A stretch of 64,000 nt of DNA. Source: Rhizomys pruinosus (Eukaryota; Chordata; Mammalia; Rodentia; Spalacidae). The translations under genes were made by a program, and so were the position numbers. Below the pieces are notes generated by a model, which was given only the letters and a program-made list of their open reading frames with translations, made no database searches and had not been told where the DNA came from. Position 1 is the first letter of the stretch, and each line of letters begins with the position of its first letter. Where the stretch lies: contig VZQC01010991.1 of NCBI GenBank assembly GCA_009823505.1, positions 1,223,158 through 1,287,157 on the forward strand, written 5' to 3'. Below are positions 1 through 11,779 of this stretch, piece by piece.

Positions 1-49
1 CCGTCTTTCCTTTATACTATTTTCTTCATCTCAAAAATCATAGTCGTGG

Positions 50-245
50 GGTTAGAGAGATGGCTCATCTGGAGAGAAGCACACTGCTGGTACAGAGAAC
101 CCAGGTTCTGATCCCATCACTCATATGCCAGCTAACATCTGCCCTCAGTTCCAGGGGACCTGACACCCTGTTCTAACCTCTGTGAGCATTACATGACACA
201 GGTGCACTAAATATGCAAGCAATACACTTTATTATACATGGAATG
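50..245 (+). mobile_element. Old B2/B3 SINE
   Basis: Begins with a diverged tRNA-like head (ttagagagatggctcatctgg) and contains the B2/B3 body (cagttccaggggacctgacac) and an A/T-rich tail. Many mismatches, so an older copy. Confidence 0.75.
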
Positions 246-271
246 AAAGTAATTTTTATTTATTTATTTAT

Positions 272-420
272 TTTTGTCTTTTTGAGACAGGGTCTCCCTG
301 TAGCTCCAGCTGGCCTGGAACTCACTATGTAGACCAGGCTGGCCTAGAACCCACAGAAAACTGCCTGCCTCTGACTCCAGAGCACTGGGTTTAAAGGCGT
401 GCGCCTCCACACCTGGCAGG
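272..420 (-). mobile_element. B1 SINE
   Basis: Reverse-strand B1: gagacagggtctccctgtag at the left, gcgtgcgcctccacacctgg (promoter end) at the right. Confidence 0.9.
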
Positions 421-446
421 CATAAGTGTTTTTTTTTGTTTTTTGG

Positions 447-582
447 GGGTTTTTTTTGGTCTTTTTGAGACAGGGTCTCCCTATAGCCCCAGCTGTCCTG
501 GAACTCACTGTGTAAACCAGGCTGGCCTTGAACTCTCAAAGCTCTGCCTGCCTCTGCCTCCCGGTGCTAGGATTAAAGGTGG
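447..582 (-). mobile_element. B1 SINE, truncated at its 5' end
   Basis: T-rich start, then gagacagggtctccctatag and gcctctgcctcccggtgcta, stopping at attaaaggtgg, so the 5' end of the element is missing. Confidence 0.85.
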
Positions 583-589
583 CATGAGT

Positions 590-858
590 ATTTTTTTTTT
601 TTTTAATTTTTTTTTATTTTATTTATTTCGGTATGTATATCAATGTACTGTCTGCATGCAGGTTTGTGCACCCGTGTCGTGCAATGCTGCGGAGGTCAGA
701 AGAGGGTCTCGGATTCCCCTGGAACTGGAGTTCTCCTGGAACTGGAGTTTCAGACGGCTCTCGGCCGCCATGTGGGTGCTGGGGATTGCGGGGGATAGAA
801 CCCGGGTCCTCTGCAAGAGCGGTCGGCGCTCTTAACCGCTAGGCCATCTCTCCAGCCC
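590..858 (-). mobile_element. B2 SINE with target-site duplication
   Basis: Reverse-strand B2: T-rich tail, tgtactgtctgcatgcaggt, ending ccgctaggccatctctccag. Flanked by direct repeats aaggtggcatgagtat (574-589 and 859-874). It carries the internal 17-18 bp duplication of a B2 subfamily (ctggaactggagttctc, then ctggaactggagtttc). Confidence 0.93.
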
Positions 859-892
859 CAAGGTGGCATGAGTATTTTTTTTAATGTTAGTT

Positions 893-1040
893 GTATCAGG
901 TGTGATATCACAGCACTTGGGAGGCAGAGGCAGGTGGATCTCTGTGAGATCAAGGCCATCTGGTCTACATACAAGTGAGTTCCAGGCCACTTCAGGCAAT
1001 AGGGAGACCTGTCTCAAAAAAAAAAAACAAAAAAAAAAAA
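893..1040 (+). mobile_element. B1 SINE
   Basis: cacttgggaggcagaggcag through gggagacctgtctc and an A-rich tail. The 5' end is diverged (tcaggtgtgatatcaca). Confidence 0.88.
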
Positions 1041-1079
1041 TCACATCTAGTCCCTTGAGAGAGTAATAGAATAAATTAA

Positions 1080-1215
1080 GGGCTGGAGAGATGGCTTAGG
1101 GGTTAAGAGCACTGCTGCTTCTTGCAGCAAATGGGTGCACCCCTTCTGAACTCCACAAACACACACACACAAAAAATAAAAATAAACAACTAAATATAAA
1201 ACTAAAATTTTAAAA
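1080..1215 (+). mobile_element. B2 SINE with internal deletion
   Basis: Full tRNA-like head (ggctggagagatggcttagg), then a jump to the distal body and a CA-rich, A-rich tail. About 60-100 bases of the B2 body are absent. Confidence 0.8.
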
Positions 1216-1501
1216 AAAATAAATTTTAAAACCGGCACCTTGTTGTCTCTTGGACAAAAGTTTTACTTGAAAATGAAAGTCTGCTCATGCTTCAAAAAAG
1301 GAAGCCTGATCCCTCAGGAAGGCTGTGTACCTCTCTTTCTTAGCAGATAATAGTAATAAAGCTATCTGATGAATGGAAAAAAAAAAAAAAGGAAGCCTGG
1401 AACTGGTAAAGGAAAAGACAAAAGAAGCCAGGGGCTCCCTCTTCCCCTAAAACCCCCTGCCCCTACCAACCTGATGTGGGAACTTTAGCACCCACACCTC
1501 A

Positions 1502-1680
1502 GTTTTTTTTTTTTTTTTTTTTTCTTCATCGTTTCTTTTTTTTAGACAGGGTTCTCCCTGTAGCCCCAGCTTTCCTGGGAACTCGCTCTGTAGACCAGGC
1601 TGGCCTTGAACTCACAAAGATCCGCCTGCCTCTGCCTCCCAAGTGCTAGGATTAAAGGCGTGCACCACCACGCCCGGCCA
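1502..1680 (-). mobile_element. B1 SINE
   Basis: Poly-T, then a complete reverse B1 to caccaccacgcccggc. Imperfect duplicated flanks (cacacctcagttttt on the left, cacacctcagttttc on the right) mark the insertion. Confidence 0.92.
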
Positions 1681-2243
1681 CACCTCAGTTTTCTAAGTAT
1701 ATCTGTACCTAGGCATTGAGCAAACACGGGACTGATTTGTGCATTGAGGAACAACCCAGGTGGAGGCCACTACAGTCCACCTATGTAACTCTGCTCAGGC
1801 ATCCAGTAGGTCGCTCAGGAGACCACCTTGGCAGAGGAACAGCGAGGCACACTGAATCCTTCCTCTCCTCAGCATCAGAAACACAGTCTCTAATTGAAGT
1901 CCTGAGGAGCCTTTTAGATCTTCTACTTGTTTGTGGGCTAAGCAGCAGTTTTTGTCCTGTGTCCATGTTATCACCACAAGAGCATATTTGCAGTTTGACA
2001 GTAGACTTCATTGCAGATAGGCATAATTTTTCAACGTAAGTGTATTTTTTTTTTTCCGACACTTTGGAGGATAGAGTTATGGTGTCATGAAATAAAGTGA
2101 CAAGATGTTGTGATTCCCCAATCTGAACCTTTCTGGTCTGAGCATCTGAGACAATTCTGCACTGAAGTGTGGGCATAGCTCCGAAACACCATAGTAGTCA
2201 GCAATTGCCAGATGTGTTTCTTGGTTTATTCTTTCCTCCTAAC

Positions 2244-2248
<5 letters not shown>

Positions 2249-2280
<32 letters not shown>

Positions 2281-2411
2281 AACAGGTCTCTCTGTCGCTC
2301 CAGCTGTCCTTGGAACTCTATGTAGCCAGGCTGGAACGTGAACTCACAAAGATCCACCTGGCCTCTGCCTCCCCATGAGTATTAAAGGCGTTGCCACCAC
2401 CACACCCAAGC
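2249..2411 (-). mobile_element. B1 SINE with target-site duplication (noisy copy)
   Basis: Reverse B1 after a 31-base poly-T. Flanked by tcctcctaacacttt at 2,234-2,248 and 2,412-2,426. The body has indel errors relative to the copy at 12,545-12,702. Confidence 0.9.
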
Positions 2412-2779
2412 TCCTCCTAACACTTTAAAATACGTTTTCTTTTTCACTTTTTATGTTGCCAGAAATTGAACTCAGCCTTGTACACACTAGGTATAATGAA
2501 AGGCCTCTACTGTGCTGCATCATAACTTCTGCTGAAATCTTTAATGTACTGCGTCCTCATTCTCTTGCTTATGAGGTCAGAGTGGAAGCTCTGCTGGGCA
2601 TGGAAGGTTCTGCTGAGGATGCTGATCTGGGAGCTAGCTGTGCTTTCAGAGTGTGCTCTTCCCCAGACATCATCACTAAACCCTGATGTTTTTTTTTTTT
2701 TTTTTTTTGGCCATATGCAGTGCTGTGTTTTGGGAAAGCACCAATAAGGAAGTTAGTTGTATGGTGTTTGAAAGATGGG

Positions 2780-2930
2780 GGGCGATTGCTTTCTTGCAGA
2801 CGACACATTTTCCCACACGCCCCTGATGACTTGGAAAACTCAGAGATGCCTGCCTCTGCCTCCCAAGTGCTGGAGTTCCAAATGCAGGTCACCAGCCTTA
2901 CGGCTCTCGCATTAACGACTTTTTTAAAAT
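2780..2930 (-). mobile_element. B1 fragment (noisy copy)
   Basis: Counterpart of 13,078-13,186; contains ctgcctctgcctcccaagtg but is broken by insertions and deletions. Confidence 0.7.
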
Positions 2931-3418
2931 AAGATAACATATTGAGTATATACCAGGTTCCTACTGGCACTTTAATTCTAACCACACCCCCAAAGGAGGG
3001 AGACAGTGTGGAAGCACACCTGGCTTGCAAGTAAGGAAAGTGCCTCAAAGACTAGTGAACTTTCTTTGGATGTACAGTACTGGAGGATTATAAAGAAGCA
3101 CTCAAATCCATGCAAGAAAGGAGTACAGACAGGGAAAGCCTACATGTTACATCACTGAATTCCAGCAGTGGATTTTGGCCCAAGGCCCATGGTTGTGTTT
3201 TTAATTTGTGCTGAATACAGGTTAATGGGGACAAATGCGAAGCAGACATTTACAGCAGAAGGTGCTAGTCTGGGATGTCTGGGGTCTTGTTTGGTCACAC
3301 TGGCTGAGATTTCTGGCCCAATAGCGTGAAACAGTCATTGTATATAATGTAGTAGCCTTCTTCCTTCTCCGTGCATGTAGACTGGTGCTACTTGTGTTCT
3401 GTTCAGAGGAGAAACATT

Positions 3419-3525
3419 GTGCTCGCTCCGCAGCAAATATACGAAATGGGAATGATACAGAGAAGATTACATTGGCCTACTGCGGACAAGGATGACACGC
3501 AATTCGTTGAAAGCGTTCCCATATT
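3419..3525 (+). pseudogene. U6 snRNA pseudogene (error-rich copy)
   Basis: Recognisable from gatacagagaagatta and gatgacacgc, but with many single-base insertions and losses against both canonical U6 and the counterpart at 13,686. It shares the same flanks, so it is the same retrocopy seen through poor sequence. Confidence 0.85.
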
Positions 3526-4017
3526 AAAAATAAAAGAAAGGAAAGAAAAACAAAACCAGAGAACGACATCTGAGCCATTTCGAGTTACATGGTTCGGCTG
3601 TAAAATTCATACGCCATTAGATACACCTAAGATGGAAGGTGAATCTCTTTGTGTCGTCTTCTGTTGGAGGGAGCTGTGAGTAGTGCTCAGTTCTTGTACA
3701 TGGGATGTTTAGTAGGTAGGCTCACAGAGTGGACACTGGCAGCCCACTGATGAAAGCATTGACACTGCCACCAGCAGACACATGTCACTGCAGGTGCCGG
3801 GTTGCATGGCCGTGGTTCAGTGTGCCTCCTTTTGCTCAGTGTTCCCAAGTTCCTAAAGACTCCTACACAGCAGGATGGTTGCCTTGCTTGGATTGTTCCT
3901 GACGCCTTGAGCAAAATGAAACTTCATCTTGAGGGGCCCAAGGGTCATGAGACGAGTCTATTTTGGGTTATTTTGGTTGATTTTTTGGTTTTGGGTTTTT
4001 TTTTTCAGGGTGTGTCT

Positions 4018-4165
4018 TTTTTGAGACAGGGTCTCCCTGTACCCCATCTGGCCTGGAGCTCACTCTTGTAGGACCAGGCTGGCCCTTACTACAACTTCAG
4101 AGATCCGCCTGCTCTGGCCTCCAAAGTGCTTAGGATATTAAAGTGGTGCCACCACACCCCGCTGG
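4018..4165 (-). mobile_element. B1 SINE (noisy copy)
   Basis: Counterpart of 14,268-14,406; the body has extra and missing bases. Confidence 0.85.
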
Positions 4166-4179
4166 TGGTTTATATTTAT

Positions 4180-4305
4180 TTATTTTTTTTTTTGGTTTCC
4201 AGGTTGTGTTTAGGGTTCAAAGCCTCAAATTCACAAATATGTAGGGTGGCTTTGAACTCCTGATCTTCCTGCCTCCACCTCCGTGGTGCGCATATAAGCA
4301 GTGCA
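4180..4305 (-). mobile_element. Old B1-like fragment (noisy copy)
   Basis: cttgaactcct-type core (ggctttgaactcctgatctt) with diverged flanks; counterpart of 14,430-14,560. Confidence 0.6.
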
Positions 4306-4329
4306 GTGCTGCTGAATAGAAATGAGTTC

Positions 4330-5215
4330 TTTGGGTGTGGGTGGATATATCGAATAGGTTCCATTAGGTCCATTTCTCATAAGGTTATTTTATATTAGAT
4401 GCCTCTATCTTTGTTTATTATTTGTCACAGTTTACTGTATGTGACAGTGGTTTAACAGTCACCATTATATTATTGAATTGTGGTTAACTCTGTGTTTTTC
4501 TTAGTCCTGGCAGTTACGTATTTTTATGAATTGTAATATTATAGTTCATGTATAGTATCTTCTTGGTATTTTCCTTTGATTAGAGTGAAGTGACCCTCTT
4601 TTATCTCTTTTGATTAGTTTTAATTTAAAGTCATATTTTGTCAGATATAGAATTGCAAGACCGGCTTTACTTTTAGAAGCCATTTGCTTGCAGTTATTTT
4701 CTTTCTGCCTTTCACTGTAAGATAGGGTCTATCCTTGAAGGTGAGATGAGTTTGTTTTTGAAGAACAACACAAAAGGCTGGTCTTTCTCTTTTGATCCAT
4801 TCGTTAGTCTTTTGACAGGGGAGTTTTGATGGACATTGATCATTTATATTATTGTATGATTTATTTATTTATTTATTCTATTTATTTATTTATTTATTTG
4901 GTTTTTCGAGAGCAGGGTCTCCCTGTAGCCCCAGCTGTCCTGGAATTCCGCTCTTGTAGTCCAGGCTGGCCTGAACCTCACAAAGACCCGCCTGCCTCTG
5001 CTCCCAAGTCTGCAGGATTAAAGGCATGCGCCACCCTGCCCGCGCTAAGCGCCAGTTGACATCTTAATGGATTAATATTGAAAGTGGTGTATTGGAATAC
5101 TGCAAGGTAATTTCTTTAAGTTATGATCTCTTTTTGAATTTTCCACAATTACAGCATATTCCACTTCACCACACCAAAGGAATTTCACTTTCTATTCAGC
5201 AGCGCATCGCAAACT
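4330..5215 (-). pseudogene. LINE-1 ORF2 remnant, split by a B1 (noisy copy)
   Basis: Same L1 fragment as at 14,575-15,400, with additional indels that break the recognisable ORF2 frame. Confidence 0.8.
4905..5050 (-). mobile_element. B1 SINE inserted in L1 (noisy copy)
   Basis: Counterpart of 15,118-15,265 with indels; the TTTA tail is shorter and interrupted. Confidence 0.85.
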
Positions 5216-7324
5216 TTTTCTAAGATTGAATCACACTTCTGGGACCCCCCCACCCAAAAAAAAAAAGCGTTGTTGCACTCACCTGGCCTTTCTCATACAG
5301 TTTGTGTTAATTAGATTTAAGACTCTCAAGCCCCTGGTGCAGTGCAAGCCAAGCTTGTGCATTCCTCACAGATTATTGAAAAACAAAAAAAACCAAAACA
5401 GGTCTGTTCAGTGACTCACAAGTGCGTCCTGGTACAAGCACAGACCTCAGCACACTTCATTCCACACTTCAGCATCCTTTGGAATGGAGAAATGTTTTTC
5501 ATTTTTTAGAGTATTGCTAAAGTGTACCAAAGGACTTGTCTTTACTGCATAAATAAATAAGTCATGGAAACCCAATAATCTTTAGGAGTTTTGTTTACCT
5601 CTGTTTTAGAAAGATTTGCTAAAAGATTCCCAAGTTTCTGATCTCCAAAACTGAGTTATATCATTTATATGAATATCAAAGACTTACCTTGGTTTTATAC
5701 ATTCCGTGTGAAGTATTCTTGTATTAGCATCTCTAAAGAAACAACTGATAAAAAAATTATATATATGGATTTTACTTAAGATTACTCACGGGATCGGGTC
5801 CAGTTAGTCCACACAGGCGCTCACACCACACTGGAGAGGCTGAGAATCCATGGTAGCTGTCAAGTCCGAGTTCTGGACGTCTCAGCAGTCCCAATCTGGC
5901 CACTGGAACCTGAATGGAATTTCTGGAGATCTGTCAGTATTCAATACTAGGTTGGAATCGATGGAAGAATATTGGGTCACAGCAGCAGACAAACTCATAG
6001 TGAGAGAGAAGCAAGGAGGCAAATTGCAAAAACATCCCTTTTGCCGTGGCCTTCTACACAGGCTGGCATCAGATGGTAACAGCCACATCTAGGGCAGGTC
6101 TTCCGGCTCAAATGGTCCAGTCCAGGAGGTCTCTCTTATTTCATATTATCCCATCCATGCACCCAGGATTTAGTCATCCATATTCTGATTTGCCTGTGTG
6201 TCTGTGATACAACTTGGTTCACATCAGTGAGTGTTTACTGAGCAACTTTCTTGAGTCAGATATCCTACTGGTTATTCCTTGGGATTTCAGGTCTAGAGTG
6301 GCAACATCCCCTGTTCATTTGCAGGTTTGTGTCCAGTTCAGGGAGAAATAATCAGACATAATTTAATATTCTACCAGATTCCATAACAGGAGCCACCACA
6401 GGATCCCACTGAGAGAGTTGATGCGTATGGGAAGAGGCTGACAGCAGCTCTGCCAGGAGAGTCAGGAGAGATGACTAGGGTTATACCAGAAGGTGCTGAG
6501 AGTATAGGGCTGGCAAGCAGCAACCAGGAGAAAGTGTCCAGGGAGGCTGGGGCCAAATGACAGGGCGTGGGGAAAGTCATGAGTTGCTTTTTATGAAGGA
6601 AGGCTTCTGAAAGCCAGATGGGGAAGTCGAGGGTCCAAAGTCCTGGCAGACATCAAAGCAGCATCTAGTGTTTTCAGGACTGGTGCCCTGAAGCTGGGAG
6701 GAGAGGAGAGATCCTCAAGAAGTATTACTCTGACATTGGTTCCTTCAGTGGAATGGGGTCTCTGACTCAGCAGCTTCATTGGGAAATTAAGCAGAAATGG
6801 AGAAAGTCCAGTTACTGAGAGTTTCAGTAACTGGAGACCAAAAAGCTTTTAGAACTCTTATATTAATGAAAAGCTTGTATGCTTTTTAGAGTTGTTTCTA
6901 GGATCTCAGGTCGAGCCCTAAGAATGCAGAGCTTATCCATCAGTGTCCTCCCTCCTGTGTGGGTCTCTGTTCAAGCCCAGAGTTAACCTTTTACCACATG
7001 CAGCATGCTTCCTGAAAGGCAGCCAAGAACATCTTCATGCCTTACCAGTCTGCACAGAAACATGTGGTAGAAAGACTGGAGGGCTGCTGTGTCCCCTTGG
7101 TGCAGTTCATCATATTTCTTCCAGCCGTCCCCCACACCTGCCAAAGGAAAGGTAGGGTTGATGCCCATCATGACAACAGTGATTTCTCCCCAGAAGAGCC
7201 ACTGAGATTTTCATGCAAACCTGAGGCATATGGGAAAATAACCATAGTGGGGTTAGAAAGCCTGAGACTTCATTACCAGGAGTTTGTTTTATAGGTCTTG
7301 GTTATGGCCTTGTTTGTTTGAAAC

Positions 7325-7425
7325 CGCAGATTGTCCTTGACCTCCTGATACTCTTCTGCCTCCACCTCCCATTCCTGGATATGCACGTGTCTACCACCAT
7401 CCCTGCTGCCATCTTGACAGTTTTG
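7325..7425 (-). mobile_element. Old B1 fragment (noisy copy)
   Basis: ttgacctcctgatactctt, then gcctccacctccca; counterpart of 17,515-17,605. Confidence 0.55.
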
Positions 7426-7919
7426 AGACACGAACTAAATGGCCAAAGGAATTTTAGCTCTCTGGAATGTCAGCCCCATCTTTCTAAGCTCCCTTCAGGA
7501 TAGGGATGTTGTGGAGTCCCTAGAAACTATCAGTGTGTTCTTACAGGACTACATCATAGCAGATGACAGAGGCGGAGGGGTGCTGCACACAATTGACCAG
7601 CTAGGCCCCTCAGTAGCCCACATCTGTGATAAAGGGGATCCACATAGTACTCCAAACATATCTCCACACACACACACACAGCACACTATTATAATACCTA
7701 TTATATAATATTATATATATCTATTTATACTATATATTGTACACGTTCATATGAGTTAAGTGCCTCACAGATGTGTTTTCCTGGAACATGTTCAACATTG
7801 CCTTATAGAAAACTCGACCTAGCCACAAACTCATAATATAATGCTGTACTGCAGTTCTTCAGATATGATGGAGCTTGGCTCTTTCCTGTGGGAACTCAGG
7901 GAGGCTTCTTCCTTTCCTG

Positions 7920-8135
7920 CTCTCTCTCTCTCTCTCTCTCTTCTCTACTCTCTCTCTCTCTCTTTCTTCTTTTCCTGGGTAGTACCTTCTTTCTTTTTGA
8001 GACAGGGTCCTCCCACGTGCCTCAGCGTCCATGGAATTCGTTATGTAGACCAGGCATGGCCTCTTGAATTCACAGACATCCACCTGCCTCTGCCTCCAAG
8101 TGCTAGGATTAAAAAGTGTTGTCACCACGCCAAGT
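7920..8135 (-). mobile_element. (TC)n and B1 SINE (noisy copy)
   Basis: Interrupted TC run (7,920-7,970), then a broken reverse B1; counterpart of 18,110-18,318. Confidence 0.8.
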
Positions 8136-8664
8136 CACGCTGTGTTCTCTTAGGTGGTCTGGGATCCACCAGTGCAAGGAGGGGTTTCAGGTCTGGCTGA
8201 TTCTTACTGGGTCTGCTACAACAGTATGAATATCACGTGACATCTGTCCTTAGACTAGAACCTGCAGGGAGGGTGAGCGCTCTTTGAGGGCTGATACCCT
8301 GGCCATTTTGCTGCCGCATTCATTCCCCTTTGGCAACTCTCCCCTCCTAAGTGGACTGTCCTCCCCTCCAGGTGCTCCCCTCTCCAAGTCCCTGCTCACA
8401 TCCTGGAGGACTTGGTGGTTTCACAAGCAGCAGAACTGACCAGGAGTTCCTGTTTTAGGCTTGTATGGTAGTCTGCCCTAGTGACAACCACAGACACCCC
8501 CGGACTTGTGGTTCCACATGTTGTTCCATCTTATAAAAGGCTGTATCCTCAGGTCTCTATACTGTCTTTCTCTGTATATGTGTCTGTCCACTATGATGGC
8601 AGCAGTCAGGTTATATTAGGGCCACCTACATGACCTTCATTTCTTCTCTCTCTCTCTTTTTGTT

Positions 8665-8762
8665 TTTTTTTTCATCTGAGGATTTCCCTTGTTTGCCCAG
8701 CATTGGCCTGGAAACTTGCTAAACAACAGGCTGGCCTGAACTCACATAGATCTGCCTCTGGT
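8665..8762 (-). mobile_element. B1 fragment (noisy copy)
   Basis: Counterpart of 18,835-18,925; recognisable only from ggctggcctgaactcacata. Confidence 0.7.
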
Positions 8763-9714
8763 TGCATTATACCGTTAATTACCTCTTAACGACACTGTCG
8801 CTTTAAAGGCTGTCCTCCATATAGGCCACATTCTGAAAAGGGGTCAGGGCTTACAATGTTACGATTGATAAGCACAGTTCAATCTCATGCACTTGGCATG
8901 GAAATGGCTACAGCCCTCACCCCTGCCCTGGAGTTTCTGTGTTAAAAGGCGCCCTCTACGGAGTAGGTTTTAAACTTTTTTTCTAAGTTTTCCTAAGATC
9001 TTTAAAAATCAGGCAAAAATAATTAGATGTTTTGTATCTAAGGAGAGTGTAGACTATGATTGTTGTTTGTCTTTTGAAAAGGAATCTTTGTTTATGCTGT
9101 GTTATTAACACAAATATGATACTGTGACAAACTTAAATACCCATGTCGTTCTCTTTCTTGGAAGAGGAAGTTTGGTCTTATTGAGAAATGTCAAACTGGC
9201 AAAAAGGATGTACATGGTAAGTGCATGCCAGCAAAAAAACCATGAAAGAAATAGAGATAAGGGGGTGTAGTTCGGAAAGAGCTTCGTTGTGGCTCGGGCA
9301 GTCATGATACAGGCTTCCAGTGGAAAAAACGATTTGGGCCCTAACGATTCGGCGAGCTCAAAAATGGGATTTCCCCAGCCCCACCATCATGGCAATTAGC
9401 ACCGCAGGAAATGCACAGATGGTAACTGAGGATCCCCGCGTAAGTGTGCCACTCAGCATGCCACCCTCTCATCCTTCATCTCTCACCCTGCTCTCATCAT
9501 TAAACGATACATTGCAATATATATTTTATAGGATGACCCTGACGGATGTCACTTTGATGCTCTGCGAAGATAATAGATTGCACATTCATGAAAGGCTTGT
9601 GATAAATAGGAAAAATGTTGACAGAAGGAGAAGGGTGGTTCTAAACAGTTTATAGGCTTTCCTTTCTCATTCTCTCTCTCCCCCTTTGCTGGTAGAATTG
9701 CAGTGCTTGGGCAC

Positions 9715-9765
9715 AAACACACACCACACACCACACACCACGCATGCACCGCACGCACGCACGCC
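9715..9765 (+). repeat. AC-rich microsatellite (noisy copy)
   Basis: ACAC and CACGCACG units; counterpart of 19,853-19,900 with a different unit structure. Confidence 0.75.
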
Positions 9766-9872
9766 AATTACGGCTTGATTAGAGCTACAACAGCAGAGAA
9801 ATCCTTCTTGCTGTATTCCAATAGAATGGATTCAGGAAATAAGTGTTCCTCTGGAGATCAAAAAATATTGTC

Positions 9873-10110
9873 AGGGCTGGAGAGATGGCCAGTCCTCAGC
9901 GGTTAAACGAGCACCGGACTGCTCCTTGCAGAGACCCCGGCTTCTATCCCAGCACCCCATGGCGTCTGAACGAACGTCTTTTAACTCTAGTTCCAGGGGA
10001 ATCTGACACCCGTCTCTAGACCCTCCACGGCATTGGCACGACAGGGTGCCACCAACCTACATGCAGACAATACACTCAACACAATACATATACAAACACT
10101 TCCTGTGATA
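9873..10110 (+). mobile_element. B2 SINE (noisy copy)
   Basis: ggctggagagatggccagtc, with many insertions compared with 20,004-20,215. Confidence 0.85.
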
Positions 10111-10549
10111 TGCATTCTATTTAAAATTATTAACAATATTTAGACAAAACAGCTCAGTAAAGCCAGAGTCAAGCCCTCTGCCTGCACCCTCATGCAGGTT
10201 CTATGTTACTATGCCTTGCTGTAGTGTCAGGGCTGCCCAGTGCATCCATGGCTCTGGTGGCCTCTGTACCCAGTGGGAGTATGTGCTTTCAACAATCTGT
10301 GTGATCGCTTTGATCTCTGTTTTCAAGAGTATCACTTTAACAGCTTCAACCCCTATCATTGCGCTCCCACCCCCAACATATTAAGAGTTCTCCCCTTAAG
10401 GTTTCTTATTTTGGTTTCTAGACGAAGAATTTATTCTAAAGTTTATCCAGCTAGATTCCGCAGAATGCTAGTTATGTAGCAGGCGAGTTGTGTCGAGTAT
10501 CGAGTAATTAGCGGTGTACCAGTCTGTGTGATTGAATCTTCTTTTCTTA

Positions 10550-10605
10550 GACATATTTATTTATTTATTTATTATTTATTTATTATTTATTGTCTAGATT
10601 TTTAA
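10550..10605 (+). repeat. (TTTA)n microsatellite (noisy copy)
   Basis: tatttatt units interrupted by missing bases; counterpart of 20,634-20,674. Confidence 0.8.
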
Positions 10606-10619
10606 CTTTTATGTTTTAT

Positions 10620-10890
10620 TTTTTTTTTTTTTCGTAGCAAGCGATCATTATCTGGCCAGGAGCATTCAAGCGCCGTCTTGGAACTTGGCAATCTCTGTCT
10701 CCCATAAGATGCTGGGATTATAGTTGTGTATGTCACAATGCCCATCTTGAGGTCATTCTCACTTATTTTTTGTCCGGGGCAGTTGCACACATGCAATTCA
10801 GAAGGCACTTGCTGGAACCACGTCTTTTCTTCCACCATCGTCGGTCCTGGGGATTGGAAGCGCTGCCCCCACCACTGAAGCTACCTCACT
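10620..10890 (-). mobile_element. Diverged B1 plus B3 fragments (noisy copy)
   Basis: Counterpart of 20,700-20,970. Confidence 0.6.
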
Positions 10891-11180
10891 ACCCTTGAAG
10901 CTGTTTTAAAATGGTATCCTTCGCTGGAGGCAATTTAAGAGGCTTTTTAGTTCTCGTGTGTCTCCGTCCCTGTCTTCAGCCAGTACCCCTTGTGTCTTCC
11001 GAATTTTGTTTTGATACATCCCTCCGTTCATCACTACCTTTTGGCTTCACCAGGGCCGGTGGCCCTCTTCCTGGCCCATTCTTGTCCTCTTTCGCCCCCT
11101 CCTTGGTCCTCTTAGGCTCTCCCTCCCTCACCTTGTGGTTTTGCGCCTTTCCCCGTTCCTTTCCTCCCTCCTCCTGTAGC

Positions 11181-11181
11181 N
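11181..11181. other. Single ambiguous base (N) at a contig-like seam
   Basis: A lone N between a C/T-rich stretch and a purine-rich gagaga stretch. It sits just past the end of the duplicated copy (about 11,065), where an unfinished gap would leave a residual N. Confidence 0.9.
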
Positions 11182-11492
11182 AGAGAAAGGGAAGGTGAGA
11201 GAAAGAGAGACAGAAAGAGAGAGAGAGAGAGGTTTTTCTTTTATAAAAATGGCATCATACTGTTAGAATTAAAAAACAATGCTGGCAATAACCAGTGTGC
11301 ATGTTTCCTCAGTTATTTTCAGGTATGAATTAAAGTAGCATATTAATTTGTAGTCATGAAATGGACCTCAACTTGAAAATTACATATAATTTTATATCTG
11401 AGATTTCTCCTCAGCTCTGTTCCCACTGAGCCCCATAGAAACACAGCACAAAGAATATGGCTTCAATTATCTTCATAGGTCTATAATTCAGA

Positions 11493-11494
<2 letters not shown>

Positions 11495-11543
<49 letters not shown>
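11495..11543 (+). repeat. (TG)n microsatellite
   Basis: About 24 uninterrupted GT units. Confidence 0.95.
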
Positions 11544-11545
<2 letters not shown>

Positions 11546-11779
11546 TATGTTGGGTGGAGATTTCTTTTCCTGCTGTGTGGTCTGGTGACAAGAGCATTGG
11601 ACTGGGACTAAGAAGATACGGCTTATGGCTCTAATTCCATCATGACTCATTGGATGATCTTTGGCAATTATTGTCATTTCTCTGTGCTTTAGATTTCTCA
11701 TATATAAAAAATATAGTGTTAGAGTAGATCATTTCTATAGCACCTTGTAGCTCAAAGAGTCTAGATTTTTTCAAAAATC

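Larger units (their letters stand above)
2234..11065 (+). repeat. First copy of an ~8.5-kb direct duplication (noisy copy)
   Basis: It matches 12,545-21,125 along its whole length in the same order. The offset between copies falls from about 10,291 near 2,450 to 10,190 near 6,370 and about 10,080 near 10,910, so this copy holds roughly 210 extra bases net. Long unique blocks (such as 6,371-7,250 against 16,561-17,440) look identical, while SINE, U6, L1 and microsatellite parts are full of single-base insertions, deletions and odd CpGs. Best read as an uncorrected long-read fill of the same locus; a real tandem duplication is the alternative. Confidence 0.93.

Noticed and set aside
443..835. 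Small ORFs at the window start
   Set aside because: Translations of B1 and B2 elements.
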